Positions 16,690-25,225 of a stretch of DNA of 25,225 bases are shown here, one piece after another. Each line of letters starts with the position of its first letter. The first letter of the stretch is position 1. Both the position numbers and the translations under genes were made by a program. Source of the stretch: Tissierella_B sp964485455 (GTDB taxonomy: Bacteria > Bacillota > Clostridia > Tissierellales > Tissierellaceae); contig CAZAJU010000022.1 of NCBI GenBank assembly GCA_964485455.1, positions 1 through 25,225 of the forward strand. Reading direction: 5' to 3'. The notes under the pieces are model-generated. The model saw nothing but the letters and a program-made list of their open reading frames with translations, did no database searches and was not told the origin of the DNA.

Positions 16690-18676
16690 TATTGCCTCCA
16701 TTATTTGCTATAGGAAATTCTATTATAAATGTAGCACCGTTATTTACTTCGCTTATACATTGTATTGTCCCATTAAGCTTAGTTGTTACAATATTATATA
16801 TTATATTCATTCCTAAACCACTACCACCATATTCTCTATTAGTAGTAAAGAATGGATCATAAATCCTATTTATATGGTCAGGCGATATCCCCAAACCATC
16901 ATCTGAGTATACAAATTTGATATTATCATTCTCTTTACTAACTTGAATTTTGATTGAACCTTTATCTTTTCCTTTAAAACCGTGGGTAAGAGTATTCATT
17001 ATTAAATTTGTAAGAATCTGAGAAATCGCTCCAGGGTAACTGTATATAACAAGGTCTTCTGGACATTCTATATCAATGATGTAATCCTTATTCTTATACT
17101 CATGTTTCAAGCTTATTAAGACCGAATTGATATTATCAATGAATTTAAAATTAACCTGAAGCTCACCTGATTGATTTACTGCTATTTGCTTAAAGTTTTT
17201 TATAAGCTCTGAAGCTCTGAAAAGGTTGTGATTCAAAATCACTATGCTTTCGTTTATGCTATCCATAAATTGTAGCAAACCGTTCTTAGACATCTTGCCT
17301 TCAGTTAGGAGTTTACGATTTTCATTGTTTAGCTTTTCAATATATGAGGCTGTAGTGACTCCTATGCCAAGAGGAGTATTTATTTCATGAGCGACTCCTG
17401 AGACTAGACTGCCAAGAGAAGCCATTCTTTCACGTTCCATCAATTGAGACATAGCTGCTTTATACTCTGCTGTTCGTATTTCAACTTGTTCTTCAAGAGA
17501 TTGCAGCATTTGTTGATTAAGTTTCTTTATGGATTCTTCCATTTCTATACGTTCAGTAACATCCATATCAGACCCTTTATATCCAATCAAACTTCCATCT
17601 TCATTTAAAACCGGAAATCCATAAGTTGATGCCCAAATTCTTGTCCCGTCCTTGGTAACTAATGGATTTATAAGTCCATTGAAAGATATTTTAGCACTAA
17701 AAGCCTTCAATGCATTATTTTTAAATTCTTCCCGACCTTCTAATGGGTGTAACTCATAAAAATGAAATTTCCCTACTAACTCTTCAGGAGAGTATCCTAA
17801 AACAGATTTTGAAACTTCGCTTACATAAGTATACAAGCCATTTTGGTCGGTTTCCCAAGCAACTGTTTTGCTATGCTCAGCAAGCTCTAACAGACGGATA
17901 TTAGTATCATAAAGAAGGCTTTCCGCTTGTTTACGCTTTTTTTCTATTATAAGCTCATTAGTTATGTCTGTGGCTGCAGCATATTTTAATTTACCCTTTG
18001 GATGGACTCTCCATTCTATATGCTTATAAGAACCATCCTTACAACGGTACCTGTTAATAAAATCTGTAATTCTTTCCTCTTCTTCAATTTTACATATAGC
18101 CTTTATGGTATTTTCCATATCTTCTGGATGTACAAGCTCTAAAAACTTAATACTGGTCAATTCTTCTAAAGTATATCCTAATATCGTCTTCCAAGCCTCA
18201 TTTACCATAATGAATCTGGAATCGACATCAATAATGCTTAATAATTCTGCACTAACATCTAAAAATTCTTCTAGCTGTTCTGTCTTTTTTACCAACTTAT
18301 TCTCAATTTCTTTCTTTTTGTTTATATCTATGAAGAACGTTACAAGGAAATCGTTTGCTGGAGAAAAAACTTCCCCCTTATACCAAGAATTTAATATGTT
18401 CGAAAAATAATAAAATTCATAGCTTGTACCTGCCAAAACAAGATCTGTTAACTTATCTAGTTCATCAAAATATTTAACTATACCCTCTGAATTAATATCT
18501 CTGGCACTTTTACCAATAATGTCTGAAGTTCTTAAGCCCATAATATTTTCAAATTCAGAATTCACATCAATGAATCGAAAATCTTTCTGTTTATTATTAG
18601 AATCACTTATTATTTCACAAAGTGAAAAACCTATGGGAGAATTTTTTAAAATTTTAGTGTAGAATTGTTCGTTCAA
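16682..18676 (-). CDS. Cytosolic PAS-containing sensor histidine kinase
   Basis: 664 residues with no membrane helix or signal peptide. Three PAS-like domains occupy about 5-120, 135-245 and 260-380; the second and third show typical PAS endings (YRCKDGSYKHIEWRV; TKDGTRIWAS...GSDMDVTE). A coiled coil (380-425) leads to the dimerization/phosphorylation helix VSGVAHEINTPLGI with His430. The ATPase domain has N-box LTNLIMNTLTHGF (555-567), G1 DDGLGI (592-597), DPFF, and G2 GGSGLG (617-622). The start codon is TTG, with AGAGGTGAC three bases upstream; no better ATG is near. It is co-transcribed with the overlapping HD-GYP response regulator. A cytosolic PAS kinase senses internal redox, metabolite or light signals; the ligand cannot be predicted. 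Confidence 0.92.
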   Translation of the reverse strand: MNEQFYTKILKNSPIGFSLCEIISDSNNKQKDFRFIDVNSEFENIMGLRTSDIIGKSARDINSEGIVKYFDELDKLTDLVLAGTSYEFYYFSNILNSWYKGEVFSPANDFLVTFFIDINKKKEIENKLVKKTEQLEEFLDVSAELLSIIDVDSRFIMVNEAWKTILGYTLEELTSIKFLELVHPEDMENTIKAICKIEEEERITDFINRYRCKDGSYKHIEWRVHPKGKLKYAAATDITNELIIEKKRKQAESLLYDTNIRLLELAEHSKTVAWETDQNGLYTYVSEVSKSVLGYSPEELVGKFHFYELHPLEGREEFKNNALKAFSAKISFNGLINPLVTKDGTRIWASTYGFPVLNEDGSLIGYKGSDMDVTERIEMEESIKKLNQQMLQSLEEQVEIRTAEYKAAMSQLMERERMASLGSLVSGVAHEINTPLGIGVTTASYIEKLNNENRKLLTEGKMSKNGLLQFMDSINESIVILNHNLFRASELIKNFKQIAVNQSGELQVNFKFIDNINSVLISLKHEYKNKDYIIDIECPEDLVIYSYPGAISQILTNLIMNTLTHGFKGKDKGSIKIQVSKENDNIKFVYSDDGLGISPDHINRIYDPFFTTNREYGGSGLGMNIIYNIVTTKLNGTIQCISEVNNGATFIIEFPIANNGGNND

Positions 18677-18976
18677 TCTGTCACCTCTTGTCTTTTTTTA
18701 GTTACAAAATGTATTTAAATATCGACAACAAATAATTACAATTTCATCACATCACCCAAATAATTCAATCCTTTAAGGAGTAGTGAAATTCAATCTTTAT
18801 TATATCATTAAATTATATCAACCTTCAATAGATATCATCTTTCCTCAAGTGCTCAATATATTTAAAACAGATAGCTTAGCAAGGATTTAAATCAGCAAAC
18901 TACAAAAATATATTACATTAAGTGATAAAAAGTCTCCCCTTCCACCCTCTAAATACTAACTCAATTCTTCTATGAA
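18677..18976. other. Divergent intergenic region
   Basis: About 300 bases between the kinase (minus) and the small membrane protein (plus). It is AT-rich with no supported open frame. Promoters for both directions must lie here; only the plus-strand one at 18977-19006 is clear. Confidence 0.4.
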
Positions 18977-19006
18977 TTGATTACAGCACATAGTTATAAC
19001 TATAAA
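18977..19006 (+). promoter_or_regulatory. Promoter of the ABC-type-IV-like membrane protein gene
   Basis: TTGATT (18977-18982), 18 bases, TATAAA (19001-19006). The start codon follows 19 bases later, so the leader is very short, with GAGGGTG as ribosome site. Confidence 0.5.
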
Positions 19007-19024
19007 ATAGTTTGAGGGTGATTT

Positions 19025-19441
19025 ATGATGAATGTCTTTAAGTATTTAGTTTTATTCTTAACTGGGGGTAATATATATTATCTAATTGAAATCCTTTGGA
19101 GAAGGACTTCTCATATTTCTATGTTTATCATAGGAGGTATATGTTTTATCCTAATTGGCCTAATCAATGAGTGTTTTACCTTTAATATGCCTTTATTGAA
19201 ACAACAATTAATATCCGCAGTTATAATAACTGTTTTAGAGTTTATATCTGGTTTAATACTTAATATATTCTTAAGATTAGATATTTGGGATTACTCAACT
19301 TTAAAGTTTAACTTGCTAGGGCAAATAAGTTTGCAATATAGTATTTTGTGGTTTTTCTTATCTTTGCCAGCTATAATAATGGATGATTATTTGAGATATT
19401 GGCTATTTGGTGAAGAAAAACCACATTACAAAATAATATAA
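19025..19441 (+). CDS. Small membrane protein of the putative ABC-transporter type IV family (PF06541-like)
   Basis: 138 residues with four hydrophobic helices. The pattern GNIYYLIEILWRRTSHISMF, then GGICFILIGLINE, a conserved Glu in the third helix (TVLEFISGLILN) and WDYSTLKFNLLGQISL are hallmarks of the family annotated as putative ABC transporter permease/CmpB. Despite the name no ATPase partner is adjacent, and the true function is unknown. GAGGGTG precedes the ATG at 19025; a second ATG follows directly. The gene appears to be monocistronic. Confidence 0.8.
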   Translation: MMNVFKYLVLFLTGGNIYYLIEILWRRTSHISMFIIGGICFILIGLINECFTFNMPLLKQQLISAVIITVLEFISGLILNIFLRLDIWDYSTLKFNLLGQISLQYSILWFFLSLPAIIMDDYLRYWLFGEEKPHYKII

Positions 19442-19562
19442 CGAGGCAAATAACTATTATCTTAGGTCAATGGTACCATCTAATCTAATTTTTCTTCACT
19501 ATAAGTTAAGTAATATCTACCGGAGCTTTTTTTCTTCTACGCACAAAAATCAACACGAAAAA

Positions 19563-19586
19563 GGGTATCGAATTCTAAATGATACC
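19563..19586 (-). terminator. Terminator overlapping the end of the AEC carrier gene
   Basis: Minus strand: GGTATC (19586-19581) pairs with GATACC (19569-19564), followed by CTTTTTC. The upstream arm encodes the last residues of the carrier and the TAG stop (19577-19575) lies in the loop, so coding sequence and terminator share bases. Confidence 0.65.
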
Positions 19587-20522
19587 TATAGTTTTAAATA
19601 CAAATATGAAAATGGTCATGGTAATGACGGATAATAAAGTTGTTAACATGACAATACTTGATGCTAATTCCTTATCTCCATCCATGGCTGCTGCCATTAT
19701 AAATGATACAGTAGCAGTTGGTACACCAAATAATATGTAAATCAATAGAACATCATAATTGTCAAATCCCATAGTTAAGGCACTTATAACTGCAAGTAGC
19801 GGGATAAAAATTAGTTTTAATCCACTTGCGATTAAAGCAGGCTTTATATTATCTGAAATCTTTTTAAAGTCAAAGGTGGCACCTATGGTTAGTAAGGCAA
19901 GTGGTGTTGCCAAGTTCTGAAAATATGACATTGTGCGGGAAGCCACAAGAGGTATATTTAGATTAATAGCTGAAGATAGCACTCCTAAAAAGATAGATAT
20001 AATCATGGGATTCTTTAAAATTTTTAAGATTTGTTCACTTATGTGGATTTTTACTCGTTTATCCGATTGATATAAGGAAAAGATAATCACTGCCAAAATA
20101 TTATATAAGGGCACCACTACAGCCACAACAATCGGTGCTTTATCACCGATGGAACCCATAATATTTTCCATTAAGGAAAAACCCAAATAAAGAAAATTGC
20201 CCCTAAATGCTCCCTGGATAAAGGCACCTCTTTGGCTTTCCTTGTTTACAGCAAACTTTGAAATAATCAAAGAAATAAGAGTGCCTATCAAAGTTCCTAT
20301 GAAGATAAATAAGAAAAATTTAAGATCAAAGAACTTCTGAATCTGAATTTCTCTTACATCATTGAAGAGCTTAATCGGAAGGGCAAGGTAAAATACCACC
20401 CTATTAGCTGCTTTAATAAAGCTATTATCTATAAAGTCTTTTTTCCTCAATAAATAACCAACACACATGACTAAAAAAATAGGTACAGCAGCACTTAAAC
20501 TAAAAATAAAATTATCTAACAT
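19575..20522 (-). CDS. AEC-family (auxin efflux carrier-type) transporter
   Basis: 315 residues with about ten membrane helices in two five-helix halves, as in the AEC/BASS-type fold. Typical features are PIFLVMCVGYLLRKKDF at the start, NRVVFYLALPIKLFNDV, GAFRGNFLYLG, the NPMIISIFLGVL segment opening the second half, and GVPTATVSFIMAAAMDGD near the end. Bacterial relatives move malate, malonate or other organic acids; the substrate here is unknown. AAAGGATT precedes ATG 20522. A near-consensus promoter lies just upstream (20553-20581), and a terminator overlaps the 3' end, so it is a single-gene unit. Confidence 0.9.
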   Translation of the reverse strand: MLDNFIFSLSAAVPIFLVMCVGYLLRKKDFIDNSFIKAANRVVFYLALPIKLFNDVREIQIQKFFDLKFFLFIFIGTLIGTLISLIISKFAVNKESQRGAFIQGAFRGNFLYLGFSLMENIMGSIGDKAPIVVAVVVPLYNILAVIIFSLYQSDKRVKIHISEQILKILKNPMIISIFLGVLSSAINLNIPLVASRTMSYFQNLATPLALLTIGATFDFKKISDNIKPALIASGLKLIFIPLLAVISALTMGFDNYDVLLIYILFGVPTATVSFIMAAAMDGDKELASSIVMLTTLLSVITMTIFIFVFKTIGII

Positions 20523-20552
20523 AGATTAATCCTTTCTGAATCCTTTGTATCC

Positions 20553-20581
20553 ATTATACTTTTTTAAAATTTTATAATCAA
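20553..20581 (-). promoter_or_regulatory. Promoter of the AEC carrier gene
   Basis: Minus strand: TTGATT (20581-20576), 17 bases, TATAAT (20558-20553), about 30 bases before the start codon. Confidence 0.6.
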
Positions 20582-20677
20582 TATTTTCAACTATATGATA
20601 CGTCCTTATCATCTCGTACTGACTGACACCGAGGCATATAGTCGCACAAAATAGTATATTATGCAAATATTCAAACT

Positions 20678-22123
20678 TTAATATATTGCTTTGCTTACCT
20701 TACGAAGTCTCCCTTTAATAGGCTTGTTTTGTAATTCATCGAATACTAACTCTCCCTTATTATTTAAAATTTCTACAAAAGTAGATATATCCATTATATT
20801 TATAATCCCTATGTCATCCTTTGTCATACCTTCGATGCTGCAAAGCGTACCTACAATATCAGATGCTCTCATCTTAGTTTTCTTGCCCGCATTAATATGA
20901 AGCTTCAAAATTTCTTTGTCTAACTCAGCCCCTTTTGTTTCTTTTAAATCAGGTCTTGTATTGATTTTTTCTTCAAATTCTTCTTTATAATTGTTAACAG
21001 TTTCTCTGTCCGGTCTTACTCTTAGTGTAATTTCTTTTTCAATATATTCCTCTATGTCTTTTAGAAACTTTGTTTCCTTTTGAGTTACAAAGGTAATAGC
21101 TTTACCCATCTTGTTAGCTCGTCCAGTTCTTCCAATCCTATGTACATAACTTTCCCTATCTTGGGGGATATCATAATTGATTACTAGATTAATACTATCT
21201 ACATCTATCCCTCTTGCAGCAATATCTGTAGCTATAAGATATCTAAAATGTCCTAGCTTAAAATCATTCATGATTTTCAATCTATCCCTTTGTTCCATTC
21301 CTCCATGTATTTTTTTACATGAATAATCAAGTCTATATAGCTCACTAAAAACTTCATCTACCATTAGCTTTGTATTACAAAATATAATACAACTATCAGG
21401 GTTTTCTACTATGGTAATATCCTTTAATAGCGTTATCTTATCTAATTCTTCCACATCATATCTTTCTTGCTCTATCCTATCAACAGCTTTATTTTTATCT
21501 TCTATTTCAACAAATTTTGGACTCTTCATATATTTTTCACATAAATCCTCTATATCTAATGGCATTGTAGCTGACAATAGCATAGTAACACGGTCTCCTG
21601 GAAGGCTATTTATTACTGTCTCAATTTGCTCAATAAAGCCCATGTTAAGCATTTCATCAGCCTCATCAATAACAAGGTATTTAATATTTGATATATCTAA
21701 AGTACCCCTTTCGATATGATCAATAGTACGACCTGGAGTCCCTACTACAATATGCGTCTTTTGTTTAAGTTCTTTCTCTTGATTAGATATAGGTGCCTTA
21801 CCATAGACTGCAGCCACTTTAAGCCTTTTAAATCTACCAATATTGAATATATCCTCCTTAACTTGGATTGCTAATTCCCGAGTTGGTGTTAGTATCAATG
21901 CTTGTGGTTTGTTTTCATCCCAATCAACTAATTCACATATTGGTATAGCAAACGCTGCAGTCTTCCCACTTCCAGTTTGAGACTTTACAATTAAATCCTT
22001 ATTATCTAAAATACTTGGTATAGCCTCTTCCTGTACTTTAGTAGGACTTGTATAGTTTAACAAACCAATTGCCTTTAATAATTCTTTACTTAATTTAAAA
22101 TTTTTAAAATTTGCTTTTGTCAT
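20678..22123 (-). CDS. dbpA: DbpA/YxiN-type DEAD-box RNA helicase
   Basis: 481 residues. The ATP-dependent helicase core (1-370) shows Q motif (YTSPTKVQEEAIP), motif I SQTGSGKT (about 48-55), Ia PTRELA, II DEAD, III SAT and VI HRIGRTGR. The C-terminal 75 residues (LHINAGKKTKMRASDIVGTL ... IGIINIMDISTFVEIL) form the DbpA RNA-binding domain, which in E. coli DbpA and B. subtilis YxiN recognises hairpin 92 of 23S rRNA during large-subunit assembly. ATG 22123 is preceded by AAAGGAAGAG; a three-codon frame ATG-AAT-AAA-TGA overlaps the start and might tune initiation. The leader is long and highly structured (22153-22366), suggesting control at the RNA level. Confidence 0.95.
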   Translation of the reverse strand: MTKANFKNFKLSKELLKAIGLLNYTSPTKVQEEAIPSILDNKDLIVKSQTGSGKTAAFAIPICELVDWDENKPQALILTPTRELAIQVKEDIFNIGRFKRLKVAAVYGKAPISNQEKELKQKTHIVVGTPGRTIDHIERGTLDISNIKYLVIDEADEMLNMGFIEQIETVINSLPGDRVTMLLSATMPLDIEDLCEKYMKSPKFVEIEDKNKAVDRIEQERYDVEELDKITLLKDITIVENPDSCIIFCNTKLMVDEVFSELYRLDYSCKKIHGGMEQRDRLKIMNDFKLGHFRYLIATDIAARGIDVDSINLVINYDIPQDRESYVHRIGRTGRANKMGKAITFVTQKETKFLKDIEEYIEKEITLRVRPDRETVNNYKEEFEEKINTRPDLKETKGAELDKEILKLHINAGKKTKMRASDIVGTLCSIEGMTKDDIGIINIMDISTFVEILNNKGELVFDELQNKPIKGRLRKVSKAIY

Positions 22124-22152
22124 TTATTCATCTCTTCCTTTAAATATTGGAT

Positions 22153-22366
22153 GTAATTGCATGGCAATTACTTCACACCATTTCAACGAGGTGGTTGTTT
22201 TAGGCATCGATAGTCTTGTGTAACAATTTTATCACACTGCCGCAACGATGCTTACATCGTTTAGACGCATCACCTGGTTGAACTAATAGGTATCCGCCAC
22301 TTAAATAAGCAGATAACCCAAATCTTGATTTGGTGTTAGTCGCTTAGTATCTTCATCTAGAAGTGG
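22153..22366 (-). ncRNA. Structured leader RNA of the dbpA helicase gene
   Basis: Hand pairing on the minus strand finds nested perfect or near-perfect stems. CCACTT (22366-22361) with AAGTGG (22302-22297) encloses a long hairpin 22346-22306 (5+4+6 bp, tip CCAAAT/ATTTGG). TTCAACCAGGTG (22282-22271) with CACCTCGTTGAA (22193-22182) pairs at 11 of 12 bases and encloses hairpins 22261-22244 (AACGATG/CATCGTT) and 22237-22218. A perfect 8-bp hairpin (22171-22153) lies last, about 30 bases before the start codon. A -10 element at 22394-22389 fits a start just before the first stem. I recognise no known riboswitch family. It may be a cold- or ribosome-assembly-responsive leader, or an independent small RNA. 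Confidence 0.6.
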
Positions 22367-22388
22367 GGACATTTGAACATCGCTATAT

Positions 22389-22394
22389 ATTATA
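22389..22394 (-). promoter_or_regulatory. Likely -10 element of the dbpA leader
   Basis: TATAAT on the minus strand, placing the transcript start near 22382, just before the structured leader. No good -35 is found at 16-18 bases; the region upstream has only TTTCAA at a spacing of about 20. Confidence 0.35.
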
Positions 22395-22426
22395 GTAAAA
22401 CTCCAGCGAATTATTTGAAACAATAA

Positions 22427-22461
22427 GAGACAATAAATCCAGTTTCTAGGATTATTGTCTC
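22427..22461 (-). terminator. Hairpin downstream of folP
   Basis: GAGACAATA...ATCC and GGAT...TATTGTCTC form a stem of about 12 bp with one bulge and an 8-base loop. It lies about 130 bases after the folP stop on the minus strand and just upstream of the dbpA promoter. The following tract (TTATTGTTTC) is only moderately U-rich. Confidence 0.45.
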
Positions 22462-22593
22462 GATTATAAGTCATAATTTTTCCTTCTCGATAAGCAATTT
22501 TGAATTATCTAGTCTTTGAAGAAAATAACATTATTTTATGAACCTCTACCCACTTTTTATAATATTAATATAACCGACCCTCTGTGTTCTTTC

Positions 22594-23559
22594 TTATTTG
22601 CTTTTATAAGCTGATAAATCTCCACCTGTGTCGGACTCTGCTAATCTTACTGCATCTGCTATTATTTGAGCTGGCTTTGAAGCCCTTACATTGTGAACCC
22701 TTAAGACTTCTATCCCATGTGAAGCGGCTAGGACTGTCAAAGCTGCAGAGCCTTCGTCTTTTAATACATGTGTTTCTGCTTCTTCCCCTTCCATGTCATA
22801 GCCAGCTTCCTCTAGAAGGTTGTTTATGAATCTCTTTCTAGAGACTCCTACAAAAGCTGTATAACCATCCATATGAAGAAGATCCATCCTATTTAAGAGT
22901 TGGAGATTTTCCTTCCTAGTAAGACCAAAGCCAATCCCTGGGTCTAGCATGATGTATTCTTTTTCAATGCCAGCTTTCTTCGCTATCTCAATTGAGTCTT
23001 TAAAAAATTGTAACATTTGTTCTTCTATGGTCTTACCTTGATATCTACTTAATTCTTCTTCATCCATTTTTGCTTCTCCAAAAACCGGAAATATTGAAGA
23101 GGAAGGGTGATTAGGCCTGTAAATAGTTGGGTTGTTCATAAGAATATAGCCTGCCTTTGTCTCTGCAATAACTTCAGCCATCTTAGTATCTCCCCTAAGG
23201 CCTGTTATATCGTTAATAATATCTGCCCCAGCTTCAATCGCTCCCTTGGCTACCTTTGATTTCCATGTATCGATTGAGATTGGTACATTTACTCTGTTTT
23301 TTAATTCCTTAATAACAGCAGAAACTCTATCCAGTTCCTCTTGCCAAGAAACCGGAGTTGAGCCGGGCCTTGTGGATTCCCCTCCAATATCAAGCATTCC
23401 AGCACCTTCTGCAACCAGCTGAACTCCTCTGTTTACAGCATTCTCAAAACCATACCACTTTCCCCCATCTGAAAAAGAATCTGGCGTTACATTTATAATA
23501 CCGCAAATAATAGTTTTTGATGTATCAAGCTCTTTGTTTAAATATTTAAATTTTCTCAT
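22594..23559 (-). CDS. folP: Dihydropteroate synthase (variant)
   Basis: 321 residues, longer than the usual 270-285. The enzyme joins p-aminobenzoate to hydroxymethyl-dihydropterin pyrophosphate to make dihydropteroate for folate. Motifs present: GIINVTPDSFSDGG (about 20-33), LDIGGESTRPGS (57-68), ISIDTWKS, the INDITGL segment, DPGIGFGLTRKENL, GVSRKRFI (pABA/Lys loop) and VLRVHNVR. Odd points: the usual LMHM after the fourth strand is LMNN, followed by an insertion of about 30 residues (TIYRPNHPSSSIFPVFGEAK, then MDEEELSRYQ). No other folate gene is nearby. The gene starts ten bases after the stop of the SLC13 carrier, with the ribosome site GGAGAG overlapping that stop, so the two are co-translated. 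A pterin-binding paralogue with another substrate is possible. Confidence 0.85.
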   Translation of the reverse strand: MRKFKYLNKELDTSKTIICGIINVTPDSFSDGGKWYGFENAVNRGVQLVAEGAGMLDIGGESTRPGSTPVSWQEELDRVSAVIKELKNRVNVPISIDTWKSKVAKGAIEAGADIINDITGLRGDTKMAEVIAETKAGYILMNNPTIYRPNHPSSSIFPVFGEAKMDEEELSRYQGKTIEEQMLQFFKDSIEIAKKAGIEKEYIMLDPGIGFGLTRKENLQLLNRMDLLHMDGYTAFVGVSRKRFINNLLEEAGYDMEGEEAETHVLKDEGSAALTVLAASHGIEVLRVHNVRASKPAQIIADAVRLAESDTGGDLSAYKSK

Positions 23560-23569
23560 TGTATCTCTC

Positions 23570-24934
23570 CTAACTTATAAAATTCCACCAAGGTATATAT
23601 ATAAGTGCCAGAACTAAAAATGTAACTGGCGTCATTACCATTCCATACTTAAGCATTATCTCGTCATTATAATAACCCTTTCCTACTCCCACCATCATAT
23701 TAGCATGGTGATGAGGCAATAGGAATTGTATATTTACTACAATATAAGATAAGAGTACTATAAGCGCTGTACTATAACCACTTTCAAGACCAAGGGGTAT
23801 AAAAAGAGGTAGGACTATGGAAAGGGTGGCTACGGCTGAACCTATAAGCATATGCAAAACCATAGTAACTAGAGCCAAAGCTAGTAGGAAAAATCTAGAA
23901 TCTCCTGGTGGAATAATAGCTTGCAAGTAACTAAAGATTTCTTCAGAAATTCCATTAGCCCCCATAACCTTTCCTATTGAAAATGCTGCTGTTAAAAAAA
24001 TTATAAACCTTGGATTGACTTCTTTTAGGTCTTCCTTTTTTAGAATTTTCATCCCATACATAATAATTACTGCCACAAAGGCTACAAGCCATTCAGAAAC
24101 GCCATGGACTCCTGCTGTCATCCAGAGACCAATTACAACTAACATAAGGATTCCTGACGCTCCTCTTTTATTTCCTCCTATTTCTTCTTCCTGCTTCGGA
24201 AAAACAATCATATCTTCATCTAAGCCCGCAAGATCCTTCCTAAGGATAAGCTTTGTAAGAATGAAACTAATAATACATAATACTAGTGTAGGTACAAACA
24301 TGAGGGATGCCCAGTTTCCAAAAACAAGTTCTTCCATGGCCATCTGACCTCCGAAGCTAATAGCTGATTGGTTTAAAACAATATCTCCATTTGAGAAGAA
24401 CATGTAAGTTATTGAAATTGCCCAAAAAACATTAAAGAGTAGTGCTTGCTTTACCTTGGCATACCTCTCATCATTATCCAAGATGTTATAGAAGAATCTT
24501 GCTAGTATTACACTTCTTGCAAAGGCTTGAGGAATTAGAAAAATTAAAATAGTTCCTAAAATATAAGGAAGTGCCAATAGCACATTTAGCTTGTAGCCTG
24601 TTTTTTCTAGTACCTTGCTAACTAGTTTTTCAACAAGACCCGTCCTTGTTATCCCAGCTGAAAGTAGGGATGTTGTCATAATCAGTAGGGCCGTGTCCGA
24701 CCAAAGAAATCCAATAATTTCTGTGGGTGAATTTTTTCCAACTATAATAAAAATGAATAAAAGAGCAATACTAGTTATAGTTTTGTCGATTGCTACAGTT
24801 GTCCATAAAGAGATTCCAGCTATTAAGGCTGTACTTAAAATTACTTGAGCCACTGTAAAATCAAAGGGATTCAGGGCTGCATATATAGCACAAACTATGG
24901 CTATAATTGATACACTTCTTTTTTTAATCTTCAT
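23570..24934 (-). CDS. SLC13/DASS-family anion transporter
   Basis: 454 residues with about eleven or twelve membrane helices in two inverted halves, as in the divalent-anion:sodium symporter (SLC13, ArsB/NhaD-like) superfamily. The first half ends with re-entrant-type LIPQAFARSVILARFF; the second has NPRFIIFLTAAFSIGKVMGANG and the matching loop SAVATLSIVLPLFIPLG, then QFLLPHHHANMMVGVGKGYY. A charged cytosolic loop (about 215-245, FPKQEEEIGG) splits the halves. Substrates in the family are dicarboxylates, sulfate or similar. Pairing with folP suggests import of a folate-related anion such as aminobenzoate, an inference only. ATG 24934 has AAAGGATG eight bases upstream; the longer TTG reading starts inside the leader. 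A terminator hairpin lies just before it (attenuation). Confidence 0.82.
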   Translation of the reverse strand: MKIKKRSVSIIAIVCAIYAALNPFDFTVAQVILSTALIAGISLWTTVAIDKTITSIALLFIFIIVGKNSPTEIIGFLWSDTALLIMTTSLLSAGITRTGLVEKLVSKVLEKTGYKLNVLLALPYILGTILIFLIPQAFARSVILARFFYNILDNDERYAKVKQALLFNVFWAISITYMFFSNGDIVLNQSAISFGGQMAMEELVFGNWASLMFVPTLVLCIISFILTKLILRKDLAGLDEDMIVFPKQEEEIGGNKRGASGILMLVVIGLWMTAGVHGVSEWLVAFVAVIIMYGMKILKKEDLKEVNPRFIIFLTAAFSIGKVMGANGISEEIFSYLQAIIPPGDSRFFLLALALVTMVLHMLIGSAVATLSIVLPLFIPLGLESGYSTALIVLLSYIVVNIQFLLPHHHANMMVGVGKGYYNDEIMLKYGMVMTPVTFLVLALIYIPWWNFIS

Positions 24935-24968
24935 CCTATCATCCTTTCTATTTCTAACCTTGGACAAT

Positions 24969-25031
24969 AAAAAAGACCCAAGGCTAGGATATATTTAAAA
25001 TATCTCAGCTTGGATCTCTTAAAACAAGATC
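24969..25031 (-). promoter_or_regulatory. Leader with terminator hairpin before the SLC13-folP operon (candidate attenuator)
   Basis: Minus strand: AGATCCAAGCT (25017-25007) pairs with AGCCTTGGGTCT (24985-24974) in a long bulged stem continuing through GATAT/ATATC, followed by TTTTTT (24974-24969), a textbook intrinsic terminator only about 35 bases before the ATG. The 5' arm's GATC can alternatively pair upstream (GATCT 25031-25027 with AGATC 25017-25013), a weak candidate antiterminator. No T-box or THF riboswitch core is recognisable. If the RNA starts within this window, this is premature termination control. Confidence 0.55.
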
Positions 25032-25160
25032 ACGGTGTTCGATAATTCTTTCTTTGTCTCAATTTTTACTAAAAACCAAAATTTTGTCCAAAATTATTTT
25101 AACATACTAAAATTTACCTTTATCTATTATTTTACTCCTACATTAAATAGATGTATTATT

Positions 25161-25193
25161 AAAAAAACAAATGACATTCAAAAGATGTCATTT
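25161..25193 (-). terminator. Intrinsic terminator at the right edge
   Basis: Minus strand: AAATGACAT (25193-25185) pairs with ATGTCATTT (25177-25169), loop of 7, followed by GTTTTTTT. It presumably ends a minus-strand gene lying beyond the window. It separates that gene from the SLC13-folP operon, so the operon's own promoter lies between 25020 and 25160. Confidence 0.8.
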
Positions 25194-25225
25194 TAAAAGG
25201 TATTATGCAAATTGGCGGGAGTATG

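Overview
The window is AT-rich (roughly one third G+C by eye). Its strong AGGAGG-type ribosome sites, TTG/GTG starts and gene families (a Thermoanaerobacter/Clostridium-type NADP alcohol dehydrogenase, an ABC-type-IV membrane protein, Nif11-leader peptide, DbpA-type helicase) point to an anaerobic member of the Clostridia. I cannot name the genus. No rRNA, tRNA, CRISPR array, transposase or prophage gene was seen.

Layout. 1-4.6 kb: a CLC anion channel/antiporter (minus), then decaying genes: a LysR-regulator tail, a truncated permease with a CsoR/CstR-like operator, and an NTF2-like gene broken by one stop codon. An intact NADP-dependent secondary alcohol dehydrogenase sits between them. 4.8-8.3 kb: an SDF-type (dicarboxylate/amino acid) carrier fused to an N-terminal GHKL-ATPase-like domain, a lipoprotein acetolactate decarboxylase, and an AhpD-like CxxC protein. 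8.5-10.4 kb: a DUF4153 membrane protein.

10.4-14.7 kb is the most unusual part. It is a tightly coupled minus-strand operon. First comes a polar-amino-acid ABC importer subunit carrying several solute-binding modules fused to the permease. Next is its GlnQ-type ATPase with an extra C-terminal domain. Last, starting directly after the ATPase stop codon, is a 120-residue peptide with a Nif11-type leader, a GG cleavage motif and a Cys-containing core. The ATPase's extra domain resembles the N-terminal domain of the SDF carrier 6 kb away, so two unrelated transporters here share one accessory domain. No peptide-modifying enzyme or C39 peptidase transporter is present in the window.

15.1-18.7 kb: a cytosolic three-PAS histidine kinase overlapping an HD-GYP response regulator, a two-component c-di-GMP phosphodiesterase module. 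19.0-20.5 kb: a small ABC-type-IV membrane protein and an AEC-family carrier. 20.7-22.4 kb: a DbpA/YxiN-type RNA helicase behind a long leader that can fold into nested stems. 22.6-25.2 kb: an SLC13/DASS carrier and a variant dihydropteroate synthase in one operon, behind a leader with a terminator hairpin just before the first gene (possible attenuation).

Functional assignments rest on motif recognition from the translated sequence. RNA structures were paired by hand and no energies were computed.
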